Notes: generated by a model not told the origin, from the letters alone. Positions 8,023 through 16,701 are shown, counted from the stretch's first letter. The stretch: 64,000 nt of DNA from Streptomyces rishiriensis (GCF_030815485.1 NZ_JAUSWV010000002.1:5270001-5334000), one strand, 5' to 3'. A program made the numbers and translations.

Positions 8023-8434
8023 CACGGAGCGCCTCTCCGTGAGGTGTTCGGCCGCGCTGCGGCACCCGGCGGCGGCTCCCCTCGCGGTGCTCGCCGCCGG
8101 CGCGGTCGGTTCCGCGTATCTGTACGTCACCGACCCGCACCAGCCCGGCCACTGGCTTCCGCGGTGTCCTTTCCGGTTCCTCACCGGCCTGCTCTGCCCC
8201 GCCTGCGGCGGCACCCGCATGGTGTACGACCTGATGCACGGTCACTTCACGCAGGCCTGGCTCGACAACCGGGTCCTGCTGCTCGCCTCGCCGTACGCCC
8301 TCGCGATGCTGGGCCGCTGGATGTGGGCGGGTCTGCACGGCCGCGCCTGGCGTCCGAGCCTGGGGCCGAGGGCCTTGACGGTCGTCCTCGGTGTCGCGGT
8401 GGCATGGACGGTGGTCCGGAACGTAGTTGACTGA
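8015..8434 (+). CDS. DUF2752 membrane protein
   Basis: A 139-residue protein with the DUF2752 hallmark CPFRFLTGLLCPACGGTRMVYDLMHGHF (Cys-Pro-x-Cys-Gly-Gly-Thr-Arg) between a first helix (about 18-36) and two C-terminal helices. GTG at 8015 overlaps the TM2 stop, so it is coupled to the TM2 gene. DUF2752 and TM2 genes often sit together in actinobacteria. The paired cysteines suggest metal or redox chemistry, but the function is unknown. Confidence 0.85.
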   Translation: MADTERLSVRCSAALRHPAAAPLAVLAAGAVGSAYLYVTDPHQPGHWLPRCPFRFLTGLLCPACGGTRMVYDLMHGHFTQAWLDNRVLLLASPYALAMLGRWMWAGLHGRAWRPSLGPRALTVVLGVAVAWTVVRNVVD

Positions 8435-8667
8435 TTTTGATCACGGATCAGGAACGATGGATCGTCTGTACTCCCTTTTTACCCTCTGTTTTCTCTAGTC
8501 TTACCGTTCACAGGGGGGCGTCCTGGCATGGCGGAGCCGTGCGGGGGCGTGGGTCGAGATCGGTCGACGTCGGTCGACGCGTGTGGTTCTCGCGTCGCAT
8601 CCTCCTGAGATCCCCATGTCGGAGCAGGCCGCCCCGGCCTCCCGCAGTCATCCCAGGAGCAGTTCTC

Positions 8668-8931
8668 ATGACCGTCCCCACCCCGCAGGCTCCCTACGGG
8701 GTCGACCCCCTGGGTCGTCCGTACTCCGACAAGTCCAAGATCGTCGCCGGTATCCTTCAGCTCTTCCTGGGCACGCTCGGTATCGGACGCTTCTACGTCG
8801 GGTCCGTCGGCGTGGGCGTCGCCCAGCTCCTGACCTGCGGTGGCCTCGGCATCTGGGCGCTGGTCGACGGCATCCTGTTCCTCACCAGCAACGACCGCAC
8901 CGACAAGCAGGGTCGCGTCCTGCGCGGCTGA
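8668..8931 (+). CDS. Minimal TM2-domain protein (paralogue of the 7483 gene)
   Basis: The ATG at 8668 has CAGGAG 8 bases upstream and gives 87 residues: a short APYGVDPLGRPYSDKSKIVAG lead, then the two TM2 helices with LFLGTLGIGRFYVGSVGVGVAQ and GIWALVDGILF. It matches the TM2 part of the gene at 7483 almost position for position, so a tandem duplication around the DUF2752 gene is likely. It ends before a strong bidirectional terminator. The 230-base gap before it holds a T-rich stretch (8473-8500) and a TCGGTCGACG tandem pair near 8560-8580, probably promoter sequence. Confidence 0.87.
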   Translation: MTVPTPQAPYGVDPLGRPYSDKSKIVAGILQLFLGTLGIGRFYVGSVGVGVAQLLTCGGLGIWALVDGILFLTSNDRTDKQGRVLRG

Positions 8932-8941
8932 CCCGGCGCGA

Positions 8942-8992
8942 CGACACGGCGAGGGCCCCGCTCCTTCAAGGAGCGGGGCCCTCGCCGTGTCG
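8942..8992. terminator. Strong bidirectional terminator between TM2 and sdhB
   Basis: A perfect 25-base inverted repeat (arms 8942-8966 and 8968-8992; effective loop TTCAA) lies between the convergent TM2 and sdhB genes. The stem is very GC-rich (core GAGGGCCCCGCTCC). Confidence 0.9.
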
Positions 8993-9015
8993 TGGGGCTC
9001 AGCGAGCCGGGAGAC

Positions 9016-9795
9016 TCAGAAGCGGCGCGTGATCAGCGCTCGCTTCACCTCCTGGATCGCCTTCGTGACCTCGATACCGCGCGGGCAGGCGTCCGTGCAG
9101 TTGAACGTCGTACGGCAGCGCCAGACGCCGTCCTTGTCGTTCAGGATCTCGAGGCGCTGCTCACCCGCCTCGTCACGCGAGTCGAAGATGAAGCGGTGGG
9201 CGTTCACGATCGCGGCCGGACCGAAGTACTGGCCGTCGTTCCAGAACACCGGGCAGGACGACGTGCAGGCCGCGCAGAGGATGCACTTCGTCGTGTCGTC
9301 GAACCGCTCGCGGTCCTCGGCGGTCTGGAGGCGCTCGCGCGTGGGCTCGTTGGTGTCCTTCGTGATGAGGAAGGGCATGACGTCCCGGTACGCCTGGAAG
9401 AACGGCTCCATGTCGACGACCAGGTCCTTCAGGACCGTCAGGCCCTTTATGGGCTCGACCGTGATCGGCTTCGCGGGGTTGAGGTCCTTGATCAGCGTCT
9501 TGCACGCGAGGCGGTTCTTGCCGTTGATCCGCATGGCGTCCGAACCGCAGATGCCGTGGGCGCAGGAACGCCGGAAGGTCAGCGTGCCGTCCTGGTCCCA
9601 CTTGATCTTGTGGAGGGCGTCGAGGACACGCTCCTTCGGGTCGATCTCCAGCTGGAAGTCTTCCCAGACCGCCTCCGCCGAGACCTCGGAGTTGAAGCGG
9701 CGGATGCGGAAGGTGGCCGTGATGTACGGGGAGTCGGCGAAGCCGGGCTCGGGGGCGCCGGCCGCGTCCGCCTTGTCGAGAGTCGGGGTTGCCAT
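9016..9795 (-). CDS. sdhB: Succinate dehydrogenase iron-sulfur subunit
   Basis: SdhB transfers electrons from the flavoprotein to the quinone site. The 259 residues contain the [2Fe-2S] ligands (RRSCAHGICGSDAM and LACKTL), and the two ferredoxin-type cysteine groups for the [4Fe-4S] and [3Fe-4S] clusters (KCILCAACTSSCP and FNCTDACPRGI). The length is normal for the family. The gene is last in the sdhCDAB operon; its ATG overlaps the sdhA stop by one base. Transcription ends at the hairpin just downstream. Confidence 0.97.
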   Translation of the reverse strand: MATPTLDKADAAGAPEPGFADSPYITATFRIRRFNSEVSAEAVWEDFQLEIDPKERVLDALHKIKWDQDGTLTFRRSCAHGICGSDAMRINGKNRLACKTLIKDLNPAKPITVEPIKGLTVLKDLVVDMEPFFQAYRDVMPFLITKDTNEPTRERLQTAEDRERFDDTTKCILCAACTSSCPVFWNDGQYFGPAAIVNAHRFIFDSRDEAGEQRLEILNDKDGVWRCRTTFNCTDACPRGIEVTKAIQEVKRALITRRF

Positions 9796-11549
9796 CAGTA
9801 CTTACGCTCCATCGGCTGGTAGCGGGTCTGGACGACCGGCTTGTAGTCGAGTCGGATGGACTCGGTGCCGTCGTCGCCCACCTCGCGGTACGCCATGGTG
9901 TGGCGCATGAAGTTGACGTCGTCGCGGTTCGGGTAGTCCTCGCGGTAGTGACCGCCGCGGGACTCCTTGCGGGCCAGCGCCGACACCGCCATGACCTCGG
10001 CCAGGTCGAGCAGGTTGCCCAGCTCGATGGCCTCCAGCAGGTCGGTGTTGAACCGCTTCCCCTTGTCCTGGATCGAGACGTTCCGGTAGCGCTCGCGCAG
10101 CTCGGCGAGCTTCTCGACCGCCGTCTTGATCGTCTGCTCCGTGCGGAACACCATGACGTTCGCGTCCATGGTCTCCTGCAGTTCGCGGCGCAGTTCCGCC
10201 ACCCGCTCGGTGCCGGTGGACGCGCGCAGGTGCTCCACCTGGTCGATCACCTGCTGGGCGGGGTTCTCCGGCAGCTCGACGTACTCCGCCTTCTGCGAGT
10301 ACTCGGCGGCGGCGATGCCGGCCCGCTTGCCGAACACGTTGATGTCCAGCAGCGAGTTCGTGCCCAGACGGTTGGCGCCGTGCACCGAGACACAGGCGAC
10401 CTCGCCGGCCGCGTACAGGCCCGGGACGACCGTCGTGTTGTCGCTGAGGACCTCACCCTGGACGTTCGTCGGGATGCCGCCCATCGCGTAGTGCGCGGTG
10501 GGCTGGATCGGGATCGGGTCCGTGTACGGCTCGATGCCGAGGTACGTGCGCGCGAACTCCGTGATGTCCGGGAGCTTCGCGTCCAGCTGCTCCGGCGGGA
10601 GGTGGGTGAGGTCCAGGTAGACGTGGTCGCCCTCGGGGCCGCAACCGCGGCCTTCCCGGATCTCCGTGTAGATCGAGCGGGACACGACGTCACGCGAGGC
10701 GAGGTCCTTCATGACCGGCGCGTACTTCTCCATGAAGCGCTCGCCGTCCTTGTTGCGGAGGATGCCGCCCTCACCGCGGGCGCCCTCCGTCAGCAGGATG
10801 CCCATGCGCCAGATGCCGGTCGGGTGGAACTGGAAGAACTCCATGTCCTCCAGCGGCAGCCCGCGCCGGTACACGGCCGCCTGGCCGTCACCCGTCAGCG
10901 TGTGCGCGTTGGAGGTCACCTTGAAGAACTTGCCGGTGCCGCCGGAGGCGTAGATCACGGCCTTCGCCTGGAAGACGTGGATCTCGCCGGTCGCCAGCTC
11001 GTACGCGACCACGCCCGCGGACCGCTTGACCCCGTCGACCTCGGTGATCAGCTGGTCGAGGACGTAGAACTCGTTGTAGAACTCCACGCCCTCCTTCACG
11101 CAGTTCTGGTACAGCGTCTGGAGGATCATGTGACCGGTGCGGTCGGCCGCGTAGCAGGAGCGGCGGACCGGGGCCTCGCCGTGGTTGCGGCTGTGACCGC
11201 CGAAGCGGCGCTGGTCGATCGTGCCGTCGGGCGTCCGGTTGAACGGCAGGCCCATCTTCTCCAGGTCGAGGACGGAGTCGATGGCCTCCTTCGCCAGGAT
11301 CTCGGCGGCGTCCTGGTCGACCAGGTAGTCACCGCCCTTGACCGTGTCGAAGGTGTGCCACTCCCAGTTGTCCTCCTCCACGTTGGCCAGCGCGGCGGCC
11401 ATGCCGCCCTGCGCTGCGCCCGTGTGGGAGCGGGTGGGGTAGAGCTTGGTCAGCACGGCGGTGCGGCTGCGCTTCGTCGACTCGATCGCGGCGCGCATAC
11501 CGGCGCCACCTGCGCCGACGATGACTGTGTCGTACTTGTGGATCTTCAT
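9795..11549 (-). CDS. sdhA: Succinate dehydrogenase flavoprotein subunit
   Basis: The 584-residue subunit oxidises succinate to fumarate on covalently bound FAD. Visible are the dinucleotide fold TVIVGAGGAGMRAAIE, the FAD-histidine region (KLYPTRSHTGAAQGGMAAAL), and the active-site segments HPTGIWRMGILLTEGARGEGG and PTAHYAMGGI. The C terminus (DYKPVVQTRYQPMERKY) is the classical SdhA end. It follows sdhD by a short gap and precedes sdhB. Confidence 0.97.
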   Translation of the reverse strand: MKIHKYDTVIVGAGGAGMRAAIESTKRSRTAVLTKLYPTRSHTGAAQGGMAAALANVEEDNWEWHTFDTVKGGDYLVDQDAAEILAKEAIDSVLDLEKMGLPFNRTPDGTIDQRRFGGHSRNHGEAPVRRSCYAADRTGHMILQTLYQNCVKEGVEFYNEFYVLDQLITEVDGVKRSAGVVAYELATGEIHVFQAKAVIYASGGTGKFFKVTSNAHTLTGDGQAAVYRRGLPLEDMEFFQFHPTGIWRMGILLTEGARGEGGILRNKDGERFMEKYAPVMKDLASRDVVSRSIYTEIREGRGCGPEGDHVYLDLTHLPPEQLDAKLPDITEFARTYLGIEPYTDPIPIQPTAHYAMGGIPTNVQGEVLSDNTTVVPGLYAAGEVACVSVHGANRLGTNSLLDINVFGKRAGIAAAEYSQKAEYVELPENPAQQVIDQVEHLRASTGTERVAELRRELQETMDANVMVFRTEQTIKTAVEKLAELRERYRNVSIQDKGKRFNTDLLEAIELGNLLDLAEVMAVSALARKESRGGHYREDYPNRDDVNFMRHTMAYREVGDDGTESIRLDYKPVVQTRYQPMERKY

Positions 11550-11582
11550 GAGTGTGTCTCTCAGTCCCTCGGTCCCGTGCGC

Positions 11583-12065
11583 CTAGCGGATGTTCGGGTC
11601 GAAGGTGAAGATCACCAGCGTGCCCAGCAGGATGGTGAACACCGCGGCGGTGTAGAGCAGGCCCTTCAGCCACAGCCGGGTGTTCGCGCGCTCGGCGTAG
11701 TCGTTGATGACCGTGCGCAGGCCGTTCGTCCCGTGCAGCATGGCGAGCCACAGCATCAGCAGGTCCCAGACCTGCCAGAACGGGGAGGCCCAGCGGCCGG
11801 CCACGAAGGCGAAGCCGATCTTGGAGACCCCGCCGTCCAGGACGAGCTGGATCAGCAGGTGGCCCAGGACCAGGACGACCAGTACGACGCCGGACAGGCG
11901 CATGAAGAGCCAGGCGCCCATCTCGAAGTTGCCCCGGGTGGACCGGGGGGTCTTCTTGGTGCGCTGGCGCGGGGCCTCGATGAGGGGCGCGGGGTTGTCC
12001 ACGTCGTAGACGGAGCCGCCCTCGACGGGGCCGATCCCGGCCGCGGTGGTTTCAGTGGTGGCCAT
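11583..12065 (-). CDS. sdhD: Succinate dehydrogenase hydrophobic membrane anchor
   Basis: A 160-residue anchor with a soluble N terminus and three helices (about 52-75, 95-115 and 131-152). The heme/quinone region motif LHGTNGLRTVINDY is typical for actinobacterial SdhD. Gene order C-D-A-B is standard. ATG start at 12065; only a five-base gap separates it from sdhC. Confidence 0.94.
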   Translation of the reverse strand: MATTETTAAGIGPVEGGSVYDVDNPAPLIEAPRQRTKKTPRSTRGNFEMGAWLFMRLSGVVLVVLVLGHLLIQLVLDGGVSKIGFAFVAGRWASPFWQVWDLLMLWLAMLHGTNGLRTVINDYAERANTRLWLKGLLYTAAVFTILLGTLVIFTFDPNIR

Positions 12066-12070
12066 CGGTC

Positions 12071-12451
12071 TCAGCTCCCGAACAGTTCACGAGCGGCGTG
12101 GCCGAGTACGGGGTAGATCGCCCCGAGCATCAGCACCAGCCACAGGCCGACGACGCTCCAGAGCATCTGCTTCTGGTAGCGCGGGCCCTTCGACCAGAAG
12201 TCGACGGCGATGACGCGCAGGCCGTTGAGCGCGTGGAAGAGGATGGCGGCCACGAGGCCGTACTCCAGCAGCGCCACGACCGGCGTCTTGTAGGTGGCTA
12301 CGACCTTGTCGTAGTCCTCGGGGGAGACACGCACGAGCGCGGTGTCCAGCACGTGAACGAACAGGAAGAAGAAGATGAGGACGCCGGTGACTCGATGAGC
12401 CACCCAGGACCACATTCCTTCCCGGCCGCGGTACAGCGTTCCAGCCGGCAC
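12071..12451 (-). CDS. sdhC: Succinate dehydrogenase cytochrome b556 subunit
   Basis: The 126-residue first subunit of the operon has the SdhC signature SWVAHRVTGVLIFFFLFVHVLDTAL near the N terminus and the heme-ligand segment LFHALNGLRVIAVD. Three membrane helices are evident. The GTG at 12451 is preceded by GGAGGG at eight bases, which fixes the start. Confidence 0.95.
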   Translation of the reverse strand: MPAGTLYRGREGMWSWVAHRVTGVLIFFFLFVHVLDTALVRVSPEDYDKVVATYKTPVVALLEYGLVAAILFHALNGLRVIAVDFWSKGPRYQKQMLWSVVGLWLVLMLGAIYPVLGHAARELFGS

Positions 12452-12538
12452 GGAAGAACCCTCCGGGAGCGGGGATTGGGGCCTGCCGGCTTGGGGTGTC
12501 GGACGGGCCCGGCCGGGTACGGTCCACCGGCCCCCAGC

Positions 12539-12544
12539 ATCGTA
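12539..12544 (-). promoter_or_regulatory. Candidate -10 box for the sdhCDAB operon
   Basis: On the minus strand a TACGAT hexamer lies about 88 bases before the sdhC start, with TGTAAG about 19 bases further upstream as a possible weak -35. The gap between sdhC and the convergent-side uraD gene otherwise shows no coding sequence. Confidence 0.3.
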
Positions 12545-12670
12545 GCCAGCCGTGGGCGCTCGGCTTACAGGGGGCCTACCGGTGTGATCAAACTGGCACG
12601 CGTATGGGTGAGCGCCGGAGGCATCCGGGGTGGTTTGGGCGGTTGTGTGCCGTCTGTGATCCGTCGTGAC

Positions 12671-12692
12671 CGGTCCGGCCGGGGGCGGACCG
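12671..12692. terminator. Candidate terminator after uraD-like gene
   Basis: CGGTCCG (12671-12677) pairs with CGGACCG (12686-12692) across an eight-base G-rich loop, a few bases beyond the uraD-like stop on the minus strand. Confidence 0.4.
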
Positions 12693-12698
12693 CTGAGG

Positions 12699-13253
12699 TC
12701 AGAGCCCCGCAGCCCTGATCGAGCCGGTCAGCCGCTGCCTCGCCAGGCGGCGCAGCTCCTCCGCCGCGATCACCCGCTCGTCCTCCGGATCGTTTGTCAA
12801 TCGTGACCGGATGCCTTCCAGGACGCGGTCCGGGGCCTCGTCCGCCGGGACGCCGTCGAGGCAGATGACGAACGCGTGTCCGAATCGGGCCTCGTAGGCG
12901 GCGTGGGCCGCGTCCAGCGCCATGTGCGCCGCTCCGTACGCGTCCTCCGGCAGGCCGGGCAGGGACTCCGCCGCCAGGGCCTCCGCCAGATCGCCGGGGC
13001 TCAGGTCGTACGCGGCCTCGTCGGAGGCCGCCAGCAGGGCGTCGAGCGTCGGGTACGGCCGGTGGTCGGCGATGCGACGGGCCCAGCGGAGGCTGCGGAG
13101 GCAGGCGAGGAGGAGGCGGTGCGCCTCGTCGGCGGGGGCGGTGTTGAAACCGCCGAGCGGGGGTGCGGGTGAGGTCCGGGACTGCGCCGGTATGGCGAGG
13201 CGGCCGGAGAGAGGGGAGAGACGGTGCGCAGGCAGCGTGGATCCTCGCGTCAC
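12699..13253 (-). CDS. 2-oxo-4-hydroxy-4-carboxy-5-ureidoimidazoline decarboxylase-like (UraD/OHCU family)
   Basis: The C-terminal half FGHAFVICLDGV followed by RLTNDPEDERVIAAEELRRLARQRL is the conserved end of OHCU decarboxylases, which complete uric acid oxidation to S-allantoin. The family's usual catalytic His-Pro stretch in the middle (as in AHPRLG) is not found; only IADHRPYP occupies that region, so activity may be altered. The GTG at 13253 lacks a clear ribosome site and no better start exists before the conserved part. No other uricolytic gene lies nearby. Confidence 0.7.
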   Translation of the reverse strand: MTRGSTLPAHRLSPLSGRLAIPAQSRTSPAPPLGGFNTAPADEAHRLLLACLRSLRWARRIADHRPYPTLDALLAASDEAAYDLSPGDLAEALAAESLPGLPEDAYGAAHMALDAAHAAYEARFGHAFVICLDGVPADEAPDRVLEGIRSRLTNDPEDERVIAAEELRRLARQRLTGSIRAAGL

Positions 13254-13430
13254 GTGTGATGTGGCAGGGGATGCAGTGAAAGGTGTGTCGATACGTTATC
13301 GATAGCGGTCAGGGCGTGTCTGACCGATGCCTGAATTTCACTCGAACGAGAGAGTTTCGGAACGTGTCGTGGACTCCGTCACGTCGGGCTCGACGCGCTT
13401 CGGGCGGCCGGGGGTCGTACGGTTGGCGGA

Positions 13431-15089
13431 GTGAGCAGGCACAGGCATCGGCGCCGGGCGCCGCAGAGGAAGCCGCACCAGCAGGTCGCGGTGCGGGCAG
13501 TCGTGGCGGGCGGGCTGGTCGCCGCGCTCGGCGTCGGGGTCGGCGTGTGGGCCTCCTCGGACGACGACACGACACCGGCCGGATCGGCCGCCTCCCGGCA
13601 GGCCGCCGCCAGGACGCCCGCCGCCGCCGCGCAGGCCGCGACCCCGACGCCCAGCCGCTCCTACGCCCTCTCCACCACCCCTCGCACCATCCCCGCCGTC
13701 AGCGCCCACACCCCGGCGCGCGGCCCGGGGTGGAAGCCGCAGTCCACGCGCCGGGTGGTGGTGAGCGACGCCGGCCTCGCCGACGAGGGGCGGCTCGTCG
13801 CCGGCGAGCTGGGGCTGACGTACGCCGGGGAGAAGGACGACGTACGCGCCGGAGACCTGCGGCTGGCGCTCAACGACGACGAGGGCGCGAACCCGGAGTC
13901 GTACACCATGACCGTGCGCGGCGGACGGGTCACCATCAGCGCGCCCTCCGACGCCGGTGTCTTCTACGGCACCCGCACCCTCAAGCAGGAGGTGCACGGC
14001 GGCGGGACCGCGCCGGAGGGCGTCGTCCGCGACCAGCCCGCCAAGCCGCAGCGCGGGTTCACGCTGGACATCGCGCGCAAGCACTTCACCGCCGCCTGGA
14101 TCGAGGACCGGGTGCGCGAGCTCGGCGACCTGAAGTACAACCAGCTAGGTCTGCACTTCTCCGACGACCAGGCCTTCCGGATCGAGTCCGACAGCCACCC
14201 GGAGATCGTCTCGGCCCAGCACCTCAGCAAGGCCGAGGTGAAGAAGATCGTCGACCTCGCGGCGAGCCGGCACATCACCGTCGTGCCCGAGATCGACTCG
14301 CCCGGGCACCTGGGCGCCGTCCTCGCCGCCCACCCCGAGCTCCAGCTGCGCAACGCGAGCGGGGTGGCGACCCGCGGGGCGATCGACATCTCCAAGGACG
14401 ACTCCGCGGACCTCCTCGACGACCTGCTGGACGAGTACGCCGACGTCTTCCCCGGCGCCTACTGGCATCTCGGCGGTGACGAGTACCAGGCCCTGACGGT
14501 CTCCAGCCCGGCGGCCTCCTACCCGCAGCTCGCCGCCGCCGCGACGGCCCGGTACGGCTCCGGCGCCGGCGTCGCCGACCTCACCACCGGCTGGCTCAAC
14601 GACCGCGCCGACACCGTGCGCGCCCACGACCGCACGCTGCGGGTGTGGAACGACGGCTTCTTCCGCGGCACGTCCGTCAAGCCGGCCTCCGACCTCGTGG
14701 TCGCCTACTGGACGGGCAAGGAGATCGGGGCGCGGCCGCCCGTGGACTACCTGAGCGCGGGTCGCAGGATGCTCAACTACAACGACGAGTACCTGTACTA
14801 CGTCCTCGGCGAACCGAACGACTTCGTCTACCCCACCGGGCAGCGGATCTACCAGCAGTGGACCCCGCGGGTGCTGCGCGGCACCACGCCGGTCGCCGCG
14901 AAGTACGACGCCCAGATCCTCGGCGGCTCCTTCTCGGTCTGGTGCGACCTCGCGAACTCGCAGACGCAGGACCAGATCGCGGCCGGGATCCGGATGCCGC
15001 TGCGGGCCACCTCGCAGAAACTGTGGGACGCCGGGACGCCACCGCTGACCTGGACGCAGTTCAAGGCCCTGGCGGACCGGCTCGGTTGA
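13431..15089 (+). CDS. Secreted or anchored GH20 beta-N-acetylhexosaminidase
   Basis: The 552-residue enzyme has a very basic N terminus (RHRHRRRAPQRK) and one helix (about 20-41), a signal peptide or anchor, then an Ala/Thr-rich linker. An N-terminal GH20b domain (about 100-205) precedes the TIM barrel (RGFTLDIARKHFT onward) with the catalytic Asp-Glu pair in WHLGGDEY and the later WNDGFF and WCDLAN segments of the +1/-1 pocket. It should release terminal GlcNAc or GalNAc from chitin-like or wall glycans. A GGTCAG-N7-CTGACC inverted repeat at 13307-13325 lies upstream and might be a regulator site. Confidence 0.92.
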   Translation: MSRHRHRRRAPQRKPHQQVAVRAVVAGGLVAALGVGVGVWASSDDDTTPAGSAASRQAAARTPAAAAQAATPTPSRSYALSTTPRTIPAVSAHTPARGPGWKPQSTRRVVVSDAGLADEGRLVAGELGLTYAGEKDDVRAGDLRLALNDDEGANPESYTMTVRGGRVTISAPSDAGVFYGTRTLKQEVHGGGTAPEGVVRDQPAKPQRGFTLDIARKHFTAAWIEDRVRELGDLKYNQLGLHFSDDQAFRIESDSHPEIVSAQHLSKAEVKKIVDLAASRHITVVPEIDSPGHLGAVLAAHPELQLRNASGVATRGAIDISKDDSADLLDDLLDEYADVFPGAYWHLGGDEYQALTVSSPAASYPQLAAAATARYGSGAGVADLTTGWLNDRADTVRAHDRTLRVWNDGFFRGTSVKPASDLVVAYWTGKEIGARPPVDYLSAGRRMLNYNDEYLYYVLGEPNDFVYPTGQRIYQQWTPRVLRGTTPVAAKYDAQILGGSFSVWCDLANSQTQDQIAAGIRMPLRATSQKLWDAGTPPLTWTQFKALADRLG

Positions 15090-15243
15090 GCGCCGCGGGG
15101 CAGTGCGGCGACCGCCGCGTCCGTTCGTCCCCGGGTCCGCTCCCGCTTGGCCGAAAAAGCCTCCTGTGACACTCCTGACCCGTCGCACGCAGTAAGGGGA
15201 AGTGCGGGCTCCGTAAGATCGGTGCCCTGGCGAGGAGGCGTGC

Positions 15244-15798
15244 ATGAGCCTGGTGGGACTGATCGCTCAGGCCGACGAGCGCGGACTGGCTGCCAGTGGG
15301 CTGGCTTGTTTGGATCGGTGCATACCCCTGCTCGGGGGCGCCGACGACCTCCTGCGGCCGTTGTGGGGGAACCTCACGGAGGCCTCCGACGCCGCCGACT
15401 GGGGCGAGCTGCTGGGACAGGTGCGCGGCAAGCTGGCGTCGGCCGCCGAGGAGGGCGACGAGGCGGAGCTCCTGGCCCGCCGGATGCTGGCCGCCGCTCC
15501 CGACGACCGCTGCGCCGCCGGCATACGGCTCTGGGCCGACGCCTGCTCCGTCGCCTCGCTCCGGATCCACCGTCTCCTCGACCCCGCCGCGGACACCTCC
15601 CCGGTCGACTCCTGCCGGGAAGGCGGCACGGAGGGCATGTCACCCCTCGTCACCGCCGAACTGCGCCGCCAGGTCACCGTCCTGGAAGTGCTCGCCGGTC
15701 ACGGCGCGGGCGGACTGCGCCGGGCCCTCGAAGTGTCCACGGAAGGCCGCCGGGTGCTGCGCGCGGTGGTAAATCGGCGGGCTCGTGGACGTAAGTGA
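15244..15798 (+). CDS. Streptomyces-type hypothetical protein
   Basis: The 184-residue soluble protein is mostly helical and Ala/Leu/Glu-rich, with no membrane helix, signal peptide or known motif recognised. The ATG at 15244 follows GAGGAG by seven bases, giving a firm start. The stop lies inside the start region of the next gene, so the two are coupled. Codon use and third-position GC match the neighbours, supporting a real gene. Confidence 0.75.
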   Translation: MSLVGLIAQADERGLAASGLACLDRCIPLLGGADDLLRPLWGNLTEASDAADWGELLGQVRGKLASAAEEGDEAELLARRMLAAAPDDRCAAGIRLWADACSVASLRIHRLLDPAADTSPVDSCREGGTEGMSPLVTAELRRQVTVLEVLAGHGAGGLRRALEVSTEGRRVLRAVVNRRARGRK

Positions 15799-16309
15799 GC
15801 GGGGTGCGGGGGAGGTGGGTCGGTCCTGCACCGGTCTCGCGAAGGCCCCGGATACGAGTGACACAACCCGCGCCGACCTCGCTCTTCCAAGTGTGACGCG
15901 AAGGACGACCGACCAGACCGACCAGACCGGCCAGCCGCCCCGCCCCTCCGCCGCCGCGAAACCCGTGCGCTGGGCGGCGGAGGCGGTGGCCGCCGCGCCC
16001 GACGGCATCCGGCCCCATCTCGACCACTCCGCGCAGAGCCTGTGGCGTGTCGACCGCATGATCGAGGAGCTGCGGCGCGAGGGCTCGCCGTACACCGCCG
16101 TGGAGCACGTGCTGCGCGGACTCGGCGCCTACGCCGGCGAGGTGATCGTCCGGCAGACCGGCGCGGAGTGGTGGGGCTCCGCCGGCGATCACTGGGTCCG
16201 CACCCCCGACGGCCGCCTCTGGGAACCCCTCGACGAGTCCCGCCGCTGCTTCGGCGGCCACGGATCCCTGCGGCTGCTGTGCCGGGACGCGATGCGGGGG
16301 CGGCGGTAA
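15785..16309 (+). CDS. Hypothetical protein coupled to the 15244 gene
   Basis: The first 60 or so residues look disordered (DQTDQTGQPPRPS), followed by a compact helical and Trp-rich domain: DGIRPHLDHSAQSLWRVDRM, then QTGAEWWGSAGDHWVRTPDGRLWEPLDES. No family was recognised. The start is open: GTG at 15785 overlaps the previous gene by 14 bases, while GTG at 15893 would drop the disordered lead. Its strict adjacency suggests a partner role with the upstream protein. Confidence 0.65.
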   Translation: MDVSERGAGEVGRSCTGLAKAPDTSDTTRADLALPSVTRRTTDQTDQTGQPPRPSAAAKPVRWAAEAVAAAPDGIRPHLDHSAQSLWRVDRMIEELRREGSPYTAVEHVLRGLGAYAGEVIVRQTGAEWWGSAGDHWVRTPDGRLWEPLDESRRCFGGHGSLRLLCRDAMRGRR

Positions 16310-16334
16310 CCGCACCCTCGGCGCCCCGGTCCGC

Positions 16335-16508
16335 TCAGCGCCGCTTGAGCCCGTCGAGGAACGCGACGAACGTGTCCGCCGGGAAGCTGAGGGTGGCTCG
16401 GTCGGGGGCCTTGGAATCGCGGATGGCTATATGGGGGTGATGGTGGGCGACTTCGACGCAGGCATCGCCCTGACCGCCGCCGGAGTAGGAAGACTTCTTC
16501 CAGGTCAA
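16335..16508 (-). CDS. DUF397 protein
   Basis: Read from the TTG at 16508, the 57-residue protein begins with TWKKSSYSGGGQGDACVEVA and ends with FPADTFVAFLDGLKRR, the complete DUF397 domain. AAGGAG lies ten bases before the TTG and overlaps the stop of the upstream remnant, which supports this start over the ATG at 16547. DUF397 proteins act with Scr1/DUF5753-type helix-turn-helix regulators (the BldB-like pairing); here the partner gene is broken. Confidence 0.8.
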   Translation of the reverse strand: MTWKKSSYSGGGQGDACVEVAHHHPHIAIRDSKAPDRATLSFPADTFVAFLDGLKRR

Positions 16509-16512
16509 TGCG

Positions 16513-16701
16513 TTACAGCTCCTTCGCCAGCCGATGGATGAAGGCACGCGAACGCTCGGGCTCGAGTGACACTGCTTCTACCCTACGAAAGAGTGTTCGG
16601 TAGCGGCTGAGTTGTGCCTCGGTGTCGATGAACACGGGGCCGTTCGGTCCGTCGCGCACCACGGTGTCCAGTTTGGACACGGGGCCACCCGCGTACACCA
16701 T
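16513..16701 (-). pseudogene. C-terminal remnant of a DUF5753 (Scr1-family) regulator
   Basis: From about 16701 the frame reads MVYAGGPVSKLDTVVRDGP and continues to SRYRTLFRRVEAVSLEPERSRAFIHRLAKEL, which corresponds to the last 60 residues of the usual 270-290-residue XRE-type regulators with a DUF5753 domain. No helix-turn-helix or middle part exists upstream; the sequence there belongs to the leader of the sigma factor on the other strand. The downstream DUF397 partner is still intact. Confidence 0.65.

Noticed and set aside
8435..8667. A possible gene (frame from 8437) upstream of the second TM2 domain
   Set aside because: The in-frame extension is Arg/Ser-rich with poor codon bias; the ATG at 8668 with CAGGAG matches the paralogue start of the TM2 core.
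13307..13325. GGTCAG-N7-CTGACC as a DasR-type site before the GH20 gene
   Set aside because: It does not match the known DasR consensus (ACTGGTCTAGACCACT-like); kept only as an unnamed inverted repeat in the gene entry.
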